Origin: Chitinispirillales bacterium
GTDB lineage: Bacteria; Fibrobacterota; Chitinivibrionia; Chitinivibrionales; Chitinispirillaceae
Direction of reading: 5' to 3'
NCBI GenBank assembly: GCA_031283085.1
Contig: JAITCM010000082.1
Location: forward strand, 1-32,224
DNA: 32,224 nt
How positions within the stretch are numbered: the stretch's first letter is position 1; the number at the start of each line of letters is the position of its first letter. This document shows positions 14,923 to 22,143 of the stretch, in pieces. The position numbers were made by a program, and so were the translations under genes. The notes below the pieces were generated by a model. The model was not told where the DNA came from. It made no database searches and saw only the letters and a list, made by a program, of their open reading frames with translations.

Positions 14923-15843
14923 TTATTTACTCAGCAACTGCAAAATAGTGTTGGGCGTCTGGTTCGCCTGCGCCAGCATCGCCGTGCAGTATTGGTTGAT
15001 TATCTGGTCCCGCGTGATAGTTATCATCTCCCCCGGAACGTCGGTGTCCATCAGGACAGACTCGTAGGACTGGCTGTCCTCCGCGATTTTGTTGACGTTG
15101 TTCCACGCGTGCTCCAGGCGGTTCGCGATGCCGCCCAGGTTCGCGCGTACCGAGTTCACGTAGTCTACGGCGCCTATCACACTGTCGATGGCGTTCGACG
15201 CGGCTTCCTGCGTCTCTACGTTCATACTCTTCCCGTCTATGCCCAGGGTCTTCGTGGTGACCGCCGGGATGCGGTGCTTTATGTATTCGGCGTTAGGTTC
15301 GTTGTTCTCCTTGACCATCCGGGAACTCCCGTTCGCGCCCTCGCGGCGAACCGTTACCCGCGAATTCGGCAACCCGCCCGTGCCCACCTGAAAGTACCCG
15401 CCTTTGCCCGTGCCCCACTCCCCCGTGCCGTCGAGAAGCTGTAAGTTGTTGTATTGCGTGTTCCTTGAGGTCGCGTTTATTTCGTCCTTCAGCTTATCGA
15501 CCTCCATTTGAATTGTCTGCCGGTCGTCGTCGGTGAGCGTCCCGTTGGCCGCCTGAACCGAGAGTTCCCGCAGTCTGTGGAGCATATCGTCCACCTCGTT
15601 TAACGCCGCCTCGGCCACGTTTATGAGCGCGATACCGTCCTGTACGTTGCGCGATACCATGTGCAATCCCCTGATTTGCCCCTTGAGCCGTTCGCCCACG
15701 CCGTGGGCCGCGACATCGTCCGCCGCGCGGGTCACCCGCTCCCCCGAAGCGACGCGCTGCATGGAACGCATAAGTCCCTTCTCCAGCGTGTCAAGACGGT
15801 TGACGTTCGTCATTGCGGGGGCGTTGAAGTTGATGCGTGGCAT
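14923..15843 (-). CDS. flagellin
   Basis: This is the filament subunit, exported by the flagellar type III system. At 306 residues it is short, with conserved ends and a small middle. The N-terminal D0/D1 region contains LEKGLMRSMQRVASGERVT, ADDVAAHGVGERLKGQIRGL and LRELSVQAANGTLTDDDRQ. The C-terminal D1/D0 region has ANLGGIANRLEHAWNNV and ends with ITRDQIINQYCTAMLAQANQ. A cysteine in that last helix is unusual for flagellins. CAAGGAGATAG supplies the ribosome-binding site and a possible CsrA target. A -24/-12 promoter lies about 84-99 bases upstream. It faces fliW-csrA, so the regulators and their target are neighbours. Confidence 0.93.
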   Translation of the reverse strand: MPRINFNAPAMTNVNRLDTLEKGLMRSMQRVASGERVTRAADDVAAHGVGERLKGQIRGLHMVSRNVQDGIALINVAEAALNEVDDMLHRLRELSVQAANGTLTDDDRQTIQMEVDKLKDEINATSRNTQYNNLQLLDGTGEWGTGKGGYFQVGTGGLPNSRVTVRREGANGSSRMVKENNEPNAEYIKHRIPAVTTKTLGIDGKSMNVETQEAASNAIDSVIGAVDYVNSVRANLGGIANRLEHAWNNVNKIAEDSQSYESVLMDTDVPGEMITITRDQIINQYCTAMLAQANQTPNTILQLLSK

Positions 15844-15926
15844 AGCTATCTCCTTGTTTAAGGTATATTGAATTTAGTTATCTTTCAAATCGGCGCCGAA
15901 ACCCGGCCTCACCGACAAAAGATTAG

Positions 15927-15942
15927 AGCAAATGCCATGCCA
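15927..15942 (-). promoter_or_regulatory. sigma-54 (-24/-12) promoter of flagellin
   Basis: On the minus strand the sequence reads TGGCATG, GCAT, TTGCT, an almost exact match to TGGCACG-N4-TTGCW with correct spacing between the invariant GG and GC. Transcription would start about 12 bases downstream, leaving a 5' untranslated region of about 70 bases that ends in the GGA-containing ribosome-binding site. This implies an RpoN-dependent flagellar hierarchy. No enhancer site or activator gene was identified in the window. Confidence 0.8.
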
Positions 15943-16075
15943 ACCGGATAACAGGCGAAAACAGCGTAATTTGAGGGGTATTGCGAACGGTAAGGTAAAA
16001 TTGCGGCGCGATGACCGGGAAAATTTTGCCGGCCATCGCCCAATTAAGGATTTCCGCCGGTATCGGCGCTGTCCC

Positions 16076-17425
16076 CTACTTCCTCCACTTAAACAGGTCG
16101 GGCAACCTCTGTAAATCGTTGAATGTCACGAACAGGAACAGGGCAAGGAAGAGGAATATAAAGACCTTGTTTACCGCCGTTTGCGACTCCGCCGACAGGG
16201 GTCTGCCCCGGATGGCCTCTATTATTAGGAACATCAGCAGGCCGCCGTCGGTTATTACCAGCGGGAGGAGGTTAAGCACGGCTAAGTTTATTCCTATGAG
16301 CGCCATGAAGTTCAGTATGCTCGACAGGCCTTGAAAGGCCATCATGCCGGAGACGGGGATGATGTTGAGCGGGCCGGCCAACTGGCTTGCGGGGACCTTT
16401 CCGCTTGTCAGCTTGCCCAGCACATCGAATATCATCGCGGAGTATTCCCAAGTCTTGCTCATTGTGGGGCCCAGCGCCGCCGCCGCTCCGTAGCGCACGA
16501 GCCGCGTCGGTTCCGGCACCGGCTCTATGCCCAGCAGATAGCGTTTTTCCGTGGAGTCGTAGGTTGGGATGACGAAGACGTGCATTGGTTCCGCGCCGCG
16601 CTTGATGTTGATGGAGGCCGCCGGCTCGCCCTCCGGGTCGTACTCTCGCATAAGCGTGGCGAAGTGGTCGAAGGAGGAGACGGGGACGCCTTTTAGGGCA
16701 AGGAGCGTGTCGCCGGCTTCAAGCAGGCCCTCCGCGCCGCTCTTGGGTTTCACTCCGCCTATGACAGGCGGGTAGCGCGCTGGCATAAGCCCGCCCGAAA
16801 GCGTCTTGGGCAGGTGGGCGCCCGTCCGTTCCACGTGCAAGTCGAGTTCAAGGGGGGTTCCGTTGCGCAATACGGCGACTCTGTAACCGCCGCCTAATTG
16901 CTGAGACAGGCGCGTGTCCACCTGCTCCCAGGCTGAGACGGGCGCGCCGTTTATGGAGACGATGCTGTCGCCGGCCAGAAAACCGGCGGCTTCCGCCGGA
17001 GAGCCTTTCTGCACTATGCCGACGCGGGCGCTGTCGAGGAACGCGGGGCGGTCTATGCCGTGGACGAACGCCGCCCAGAGCGTGAAGACCGCGAAGACCA
17101 TATTCGCCACGGGGCCGGCAATCGCTACGGCGGCGCGTTGCCATATAGGTTTGGAGGAGTACTCGTCGTCCGCCCCGCTCCGTTCGCCGGCGGGATTCTC
17201 TCCGGCCATTTGGACGTAGCCGCCGAATGGAATGGCGTTTACGCGGTACTCCGTGTCGCCGCGTTTCCAGCGGAAGAGCGTGCGGCCGAAGCCGATTGCG
17301 AAAGCCAAAACGCGGATTTTGCAGGACTTTGCGGCGATGAAGTGCCCGAACTCGTGCACGAAGACCAGAACGCTTAATACCAACAGGCCTATCAGTATGG
17401 CCAGCGGGAAGTACAGGTGATGCAT
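16076..17425 (-). CDS. rseP: RseP-type site-2 intramembrane zinc metalloprotease
   Basis: This inner-membrane protease cleaves membrane-embedded substrates such as anti-sigma factors and remnant signal peptides. The 449-residue protein has the zinc motif HEFGH (His24, Glu25, His28) in its first membrane helix, GFGRTLFRWKRGDTEYRVNAIPFGGYVQM after it, two PDZ-like domains (near residues 120-200 and 210-290), and a C-terminal membrane part with LAVLNLLPLVITDGG carrying the third zinc ligand (Asp). AAAAGGACA precedes the ATG. It lies 79 bases after dxr on the same strand. Confidence 0.94.
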   Translation of the reverse strand: MHHLYFPLAILIGLLVLSVLVFVHEFGHFIAAKSCKIRVLAFAIGFGRTLFRWKRGDTEYRVNAIPFGGYVQMAGENPAGERSGADDEYSSKPIWQRAAVAIAGPVANMVFAVFTLWAAFVHGIDRPAFLDSARVGIVQKGSPAEAAGFLAGDSIVSINGAPVSAWEQVDTRLSQQLGGGYRVAVLRNGTPLELDLHVERTGAHLPKTLSGGLMPARYPPVIGGVKPKSGAEGLLEAGDTLLALKGVPVSSFDHFATLMREYDPEGEPAASINIKRGAEPMHVFVIPTYDSTEKRYLLGIEPVPEPTRLVRYGAAAALGPTMSKTWEYSAMIFDVLGKLTSGKVPASQLAGPLNIIPVSGMMAFQGLSSILNFMALIGINLAVLNLLPLVITDGGLLMFLIIEAIRGRPLSAESQTAVNKVFIFLFLALFLFVTFNDLQRLPDLFKWRK

Positions 17426-17504
17426 TTTTTGTCCTTTTAAATAGAGGTATAGAATAATATTCTAATTACGTTTAAAAATTTGAAATTATCAAAAAAACGA
17501 TTAA

Positions 17505-18701
17505 TCATCTATATTTCCTTGCGACCCTCTCTCTGACGTCTTTATCGATGTCCATGATATCGTTCACGGAAATAGCCTTGACCGGATTGTGTTCGTTCAA
17601 TTCCGTTTCGACGATTTTGGCGATGTCCGTGAATCCTATTTTTTTGTTTAAAAATAAATCGACGGCGACTTCATTTGCCGCGTTTATTACCGCGGGGGCC
17701 GTGCCGCCTGTTTTTCCGGCGTCGATACAAAGTTTCAGGCACGGGAATTTGTCCGGAGCCGGTTCCAGGAAATCCAGGCTGCCGATATTTGACAGGTTTA
17801 GGCGTTTGCCGGATATGGGGAGCCTTTGCGGCCACGACAGGGCGTACTGTATCGGCAGTTCCATATCGGGGAGGCCTAATTGCGCCATTACGGCGCCGTC
17901 GTGGAACTCCACCAGCGAGTGGACTATCGACTGGGGGTGGACGCAGACCCGTATGCGCTCGTAAGGGAGCGAGAAGAGGTGGTGCGCCTCTATGACCTCG
18001 AAGCCCTTATTCATCATCGTCGCGGAGTCTATCGTGATTTTTTTTCCCATAGACCACGTCGGGTGGTTGAGCGCCTGCTCCGGCGTGACGGCGGCGAAAG
18101 AGTCTTTGGGCAGGTTCCGGAACGGCCCGCCGGAGGCCGTTACCGTTATCGATTCCGCCGCCTCGACGCCGCCGCCGGCCTGAAGGCACTGGAGGATGGC
18201 GCTGTGTTCGCTGTCTATGGGCAGCAAGCTGGGGATGAGCGACGTTTCGTCAATCGGCGCTGACGGTTTTTTATTCGGGTTGACGACGGCGCGGATGCAG
18301 TCGCCGCCGATGACAAGGCTCTCTTTGTTGGCGAGGGCCACGCGCTTGCCGCGTGAAAGCGCCGCCACGGTAGGTCTGAAGCCCGCCGCGCCCACAAGCG
18401 CGTTAAGAAGAATGTCGTAGTCGGTCTCGTTGACGATGCGTTCGAGGCCGTTGCCGCCGCAGTAAACATTTACTTTTTCACCGAACAGGCCTTTGACGGC
18501 GTCGGCGTTTTCCCTGTCGGCGATGTAGATTGACGACGGGGAAAACTCCCTTATCTGTTCGACTAACAGACCGACATTGCTGCCCGCGGCCATCCCCGCT
18601 GCGGAGAAGCGTTCGCGGAAACGCCTGACGCAGTTGCACGCGCTTCGGCCTATTGAGCCGGTTGAGCCCAGTATCAGTAATTTCGTGCCACCGCCGCTCA
18701 T
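17505..18701 (-). CDS. dxr: 1-deoxy-D-xylulose 5-phosphate reductoisomerase
   Basis: Dxr makes 2-C-methyl-D-erythritol 4-phosphate with NADPH in the non-mevalonate isoprenoid pathway. The 398-residue protein begins with the nucleotide loop LLILGSTGSIGRSA and shows ANKESLVIGGD, the metal and substrate motif DSATMMNKGFEVIEAHHLF, HPQSIVHSLVEFHDG, and GTAPAVINAANEVAVDLFL. The reading frame is open 123 codons further upstream, but ATG 18701 is chosen because it gives the family N-terminus and overlaps the cdsA stop as ATGA. This predicts coupling with cdsA. Confidence 0.95.
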   Translation of the reverse strand: MSGGGTKLLILGSTGSIGRSACNCVRRFRERFSAAGMAAGSNVGLLVEQIREFSPSSIYIADRENADAVKGLFGEKVNVYCGGNGLERIVNETDYDILLNALVGAAGFRPTVAALSRGKRVALANKESLVIGGDCIRAVVNPNKKPSAPIDETSLIPSLLPIDSEHSAILQCLQAGGGVEAAESITVTASGGPFRNLPKDSFAAVTPEQALNHPTWSMGKKITIDSATMMNKGFEVIEAHHLFSLPYERIRVCVHPQSIVHSLVEFHDGAVMAQLGLPDMELPIQYALSWPQRLPISGKRLNLSNIGSLDFLEPAPDKFPCLKLCIDAGKTGGTAPAVINAANEVAVDLFLNKKIGFTDIAKIVETELNEHNPVKAISVNDIMDIDKDVRERVARKYR

Positions 18702-19639
18702 GCCGCCCACCTGACAAACAGCCACGCGAATAAATACAGTACCGGCGCCGTAAAAAACAGGCTGTCGAACCTGTCCAGTATCCCTCCGTGCCCCGGGATG
18801 ATGTGCGAGGCGTCTTTCACGTGGAAGTAGCGTTTTATCAGCGACGCCAGCAGGTCGCCGGCCTGCGCGGTCACGCCTATCAGTACGCCTATCGCGGGGC
18901 CCAGTATAATCGGGTACTTGGGGTTTCTTATGAATATCCAGGCGACGGACATTACCGCGGTCGCCGCTATAAGCCCGGCCACGCTGCCCTCTATCGTCTT
19001 GTTCGGGCTTATGGCGGAGAAGTGGTGTTTGCCCAGCGTTGACCCCACAAAGTAGGCCGCCGAGTCGCACATGAAAGTCGCCGTAATTATTGCCACCACG
19101 TCAAGGTAGCCGAAGCTCCGGTAGCCCGGCCCTTTGAGGAAAATCAGCTCGTTGTTGAAGAGGCTCTGAATCGGGGCGCGGTAGAGGTCTGTCAGGCTGG
19201 AGGCGGCGATGCCCAAAAAGACCGTCCCGCAGAAGAAGAGGCTCATCCGCTTCCAACGCCCGAATTGCGCGTCCCTCCCGAAGAAAAAGGCCTCGAACGC
19301 GGCGATTACTAAGAGCGCGCCGTTGGAGAGCGTGTTCGGCGGAGTATGGCCCAGGAGGTCGGCGGCGCTGGTCAGGAATATCCACACGTACCCCAGCCAA
19401 AAGGCGTTTACCCTGTTGGCGGCGCTCAGCATCTTCATGTATTCGTATGTACCGAGCAATACGATTGCGAGCGCCAGTATCTGCCCCGGATAGATGTTCG
19501 GCACTGTGCCCGCCGGCATTCCAAGCAGCCTGAGCGCGAGGGCCGAGATGGAGAGCCGCGAGGAGATGATAACAAACGCCACCGGAATGGCCGCTCCCGC
19601 GAAAGCGAGGCGCTTTTTGAGGTTGGCCCTGTTTATCAT
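18698..19639 (-). CDS. cdsA: phosphatidate cytidylyltransferase
   Basis: CdsA activates phosphatidic acid with CTP to CDP-diacylglycerol, the precursor of all phospholipid head groups. The 313-residue membrane protein has about eight hydrophobic segments and the family C-terminal signature around CDSAAYFVGSTLGKHHFS, SPNKTIEGSVAGL and GDLLASLIKRYFHVKDASHIIPGHGGILDRFDSL. Its ATG overlaps the uppS stop (ATGA) and its stop overlaps the dxr start, so the three genes are translationally coupled. Confidence 0.95.
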   Translation of the reverse strand: MINRANLKKRLAFAGAAIPVAFVIISSRLSISALALRLLGMPAGTVPNIYPGQILALAIVLLGTYEYMKMLSAANRVNAFWLGYVWIFLTSAADLLGHTPPNTLSNGALLVIAAFEAFFFGRDAQFGRWKRMSLFFCGTVFLGIAASSLTDLYRAPIQSLFNNELIFLKGPGYRSFGYLDVVAIITATFMCDSAAYFVGSTLGKHHFSAISPNKTIEGSVAGLIAATAVMSVAWIFIRNPKYPIILGPAIGVLIGVTAQAGDLLASLIKRYFHVKDASHIIPGHGGILDRFDSLFFTAPVLYLFAWLFVRWAA

Positions 19640-20388
19640 TCCTTGACCTTTCCGAAGCGCCGGTCGCGCTTTCCGAAGTCCTCTATCGCCGCGACCAGCG
19701 CCGCCCTGTCAAAGTCCGGCCACAGCGTGTCGGTGATGTACAGTTCCGCGTAGGCGGCCTGCCACAGCAGGAAGTTGCTTATGCGCCGGTCGCCCCCCGT
19801 GCGAATGATGAGCTCCGGGTCTGGGATGCCCCGCGTGTACATATACCCGCCGAACGCGGCCTCGTCGAGCGTGTCGATGAGGCCGGGATTGGAAAGCGCC
19901 TCCCTCGCGAAGACACGCGCCGCGTTCACGAGCTCCGAGCGCCCGCCGTAGCTTATGGCCAGTATCAGCGTCAGCCCCGTGCTGCCGCTCGTGTCCTCTA
20001 TCCCCTTTAGGAGCGCCGCCCGCGTCTTGGGCGGCAGTTTGTCCAAAGAGCCGATGGCCATGAGCCGTACGTTGTTCTCGCGCAAACTGCGTATTTCCCG
20101 CCGCGTCATTTCCACGAACAGGTCCATAAGCATAGAGACCTCGACGGCCGGGCGCCCCCAATTTTCGGCGGAAAAAACGTAGACGGTAAGGTAGGAGACC
20201 CCAAGCTCCCCGCAAGCCCGCACCACCTCCCGCGTGGCGTCCGTTCCGGCGCGGTGTCCGGCGGTGCGGGGCAACCCCCGGCCGCGGGCCCACCGCCCGT
20301 TGCCGTCCATGATGACGCCTATGTGCGCCGGGACGCTCATGCCCGCGGGCGCAACCGCGGACGCGGATTTGGGCGTAGGCTTGGACAA
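19636..20388 (-). CDS. uppS: isoprenyl transferase (undecaprenyl diphosphate synthase type)
   Basis: This cis-prenyltransferase makes the C55 lipid carrier for cell-wall synthesis. The 250-residue protein shows HIGVIMDGNGRWARGRG with catalytic Asp28, YVFSAENWGRP, AISYGGRSELVNAA, and PDPELIIRTGGDRRISNFLLWQAAYAELY. The start is read as TTG at 20388 because AAAAAAGGA lies nine bases upstream; an internal ATG at 20340 (16 residues later) has no ribosome-binding site. The order uppS-cdsA-dxr-rseP is common in bacteria. The tRNA-Arg gene precedes it by 35 bases on the same strand. Confidence 0.95.
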   Translation of the reverse strand: MSKPTPKSASAVAPAGMSVPAHIGVIMDGNGRWARGRGLPRTAGHRAGTDATREVVRACGELGVSYLTVYVFSAENWGRPAVEVSMLMDLFVEMTRREIRSLRENNVRLMAIGSLDKLPPKTRAALLKGIEDTSGSTGLTLILAISYGGRSELVNAARVFAREALSNPGLIDTLDEAAFGGYMYTRGIPDPELIIRTGGDRRISNFLLWQAAYAELYITDTLWPDFDRAALVAAIEDFGKRDRRFGKVKE

Positions 20389-20423
20389 AGCGCGGAATCC
20401 TTTTTTAGAAAATAGAAAAAAAA

Positions 20424-20497
20424 CACCCCCAACTGGACTCGAACCAGTGGCCCTCTGCTTAGAAGGCAGATGCTCTATCCAACTGAGCTATGGGGGC
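20424..20497 (-). tRNA. tRNA-Arg (anticodon TCT)
   Basis: On the minus strand the 74-base cloverleaf begins GCCCCCATAGCTCAGTTGG. The anticodon stem TCTGC/GCAGA encloses CTTCTAA, giving anticodon TCT (reads AGA). The T arm is ACTGG-TTCGAGT-CCAGT, and the acceptor pairs GCCCCCA with TGGGGGT. The 3' CCA is not encoded; TTT follows the discriminator G. Confidence 0.95.
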
Positions 20498-20512
20498 TTT
20501 GACTTAATAAAC

Positions 20513-20564
20513 TAATAAAACGCGCGTAAAAAAGCAATACCTGCTTAATAAAAAAACGCGCGTA
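20513..20564. repeat. short direct repeat TAATAAAA(AAA)CGCGCGTA
   Basis: TAATAAAACGCGCGTA near 20514 and TAATAAAAAAACGCGCGTA near 20546 are nearly identical and lie just upstream of the tRNA on its transcribed strand. They could be promoter elements of the tRNA gene or a small duplication. Confidence 0.4.
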
Positions 20565-20707
20565 CACATTTCCGCCGCCGCCCACCCCAAAAACAAAAAA
20601 CCTCAGCCGGATGCGGTGTTAATTATACCTTTGATGTAATGCGGGGGGGTTGGGGTGCGGGCCGCATATTTGACTTATAGCGGCGGATTTATTATTTTAC
20701 TTGCATA

Positions 20708-21707
20708 ATGGGCGTATGTAAATCCAAAAAGCCGCGAGGCTGCGCGAAAGCCGGCCGCAAAACCAAAGACCGCAAGGAACTTACCCCGTTCCATAACGCG
20801 GCGTTTGACGTGTTTTGCCACCGGTTGCGCAAGTATCAGGAGAACGGCGACGTTACGCTCACGGATGAGTGTCAATTGTCCCGCGGCCCGTTGAAAATCG
20901 ACGTTGTAATCATCAAAAAGAACAGCGATGCCGTGTTAGAATTGTCTTGGGCAAGATTTTTCCGCGGCCACAACATCATAGAGTATAAAAGCCCGGTCGA
21001 TGACCTGCCCACCGTCGCGGTGTTCGATAAGTTAATCGGATATGCACGAATCTACGCTTCGCAAAACGACGTGAAGATTACCGACGTAACCGCGACGCTT
21101 GTCTGCGCCAAAGAGCCCCTTACGCTCTTCGAGGCGCTTGAGGCGGAGTACGGCTATGAAATTTTGCGGAAAAGCGACGGTATCTATTTATATTACGCAA
21201 AAGGGGGTTGCCGCCGAAAAGGGCTTGGCTATCCAAATAGTGGTGGAGACGGGCGAACTATTATTAGCCGCGTTGGATGAGAAGATGGCGGCGGACGAGG
21301 GGACGCAAGCCAAAGTAACGGAATTTATCCTTACAGAGGGTTTGGAAGACGAAGAGCGTTTGAGCCATTGGTTTAAGGCGCTCCCGCCTGAACATCTAAA
21401 CAATGTAACGGAAAGGATGGAAAACATGGACAGAGAGAGAAAAGAAGCGTGGATGAATCTTATGAAAAGGACGGGCTTTGCCGACCATTTTATGCAGGAA
21501 GGTGAGCAGAAAGGCGTACAGAAAGGCGTACAGAAAGGCGTACAGAAAGGCGTACAGAAAGGCGTGATTGAAGGTCGGCAGGAAGGTCGGCAGGAACAAC
21601 TCCGACAGGACATTGTCTCCATGCATCAGGAAGGGCTTGGGGTTGAGGCTATCGCACGGGTTACCAAACTTTCGGAAAAAGAAGTCAAAGCGATTTTGGG
21701 CTTGTAA
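20708..21707 (+). pseudogene. frameshifted PD-(D/E)XK nuclease-family (transposase-associated) gene
   Basis: Two overlapping frames (20708-21280 and 21099-21707) together make one protein of about 330 residues. The first part has LKIDVVIIKK followed by HNIIEYKSPVDDL, the spaced Asp and Glu-x-Lys of a PD-(D/E)XK nuclease as found in Rpn-like/transposase-associated families. The second part has VETGELLLAALDEKMA and FILTEGLEDEERL, then a KGVQ repeat tract and a C-terminal helix-turn-helix-like end (LGVEAIARVTKLSEKEVKAIL). The frames join at AAAAGGGGG (21199-21207); dropping one G restores YYAKG-VAAEKGLAIQIVVETGE. This is a +1 shift, more like a homopolymer mutation or sequencing error than standard -1 recoding. 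A functional recoded gene cannot be excluded. Confidence 0.75.
21507..21596 (+). repeat. 12-bp in-frame tandem repeats encoding (KGVQ)n and (GRQE)n
   Basis: CAGAAAGGCGTA is repeated four times exactly (21507-21554), with a fifth copy ending in G (21555-21566). Two copies of GGTCGGCAGGAA follow (21573-21596). The unit is a multiple of three, so copy-number changes lengthen or shorten a charged linker without altering the frame. Confidence 0.95.
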
Positions 21708-22065
21708 CGGCGGCGGAGCCGCCGTAGGTGCGTACTCGATAGGTGGGGTGAGGTACGGCGGCGGTTGGTGCCAACGCCGTGGAATATGCCCCTAAAGCCG
21801 CTACGCTCGCCGCCCGGTAGAGCCGAAAAACCATAATCGTCCGTGCCGTTTCCGCTTACGTTGTCTTCTATTATTCCAATTCCAACCGTTTGTTGATTTT
21901 AGTTTTAATCCGACAACATCAGGACTGCCGGCCGCCGTCCACCAACTGTCCCATTCCGCCGAACAACGCGCCAAAAGGCGGTTTTTTGCCTGAAATATAG
22001 ACAATATCTATATGTTTACTATTTTGTCTATGCCAAAAATATATAGTTTTTTACAAAGAATTTTC
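21708..22065. other. intergenic stretch with hairpin and palindrome
   Basis: No convincing gene is present. CGGCGGC (21708-21714) faces GCCGCCG (21718-21724) immediately after the nuclease-like stop, without a T-run. CGCC-AAAA-GGCG followed by GTTTTTT at 21969-21987 is a weak terminator. ATAGACAA (21997-22004) faces TTGTCTAT (22024-22031), a perfect 8-bp inverted repeat about 35 bases before the chemoreceptor promoter and so a possible regulator site. Confidence 0.45.
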
Positions 22066-22095
22066 TTGACAGCATTCCTTGCCGATACATATATT
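22066..22095 (+). promoter_or_regulatory. sigma-70-type promoter of the chemoreceptor gene
   Basis: TTGACA at 22066-22071 is separated by 18 bases from TATATT at 22090-22095. The predicted start near 22102 leaves about 42 untranslated bases containing GGAGG. This is one of the best promoter matches in the window. Confidence 0.65.
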
Positions 22096-22143
22096 ATACA
22101 TTCTATCTATTAAGGGTCTTTCACTTTTAACCGGAGGTTTTTC

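Noticed and set aside
15886-15893. Sigma-28 promoter for flagellin (GCCGATTT on the minus strand)
   Set aside because: The -10 half resembles GCCGATAA but no TAAAG-like -35 is present at the right distance; the sigma-54 match is far stronger.
18702-19070. Upstream extension of dxr
   Set aside because: It overlaps cdsA in another frame; ATG 18701 with ATGA coupling gives the normal dxr length.
21199-21210. Programmed -1 frameshift at AAAAGGGGG, as in insertion sequences
   Set aside because: Joining the two frames needs a +1 shift (one base skipped), not -1, so standard slippery-site recoding does not fit.
20424-21707. Integrated genomic island at tRNA-Arg
   Set aside because: A nuclease-like gene lies near the tRNA, but there is no integrase and no repeated tRNA 3' end marking an attachment site in the window.
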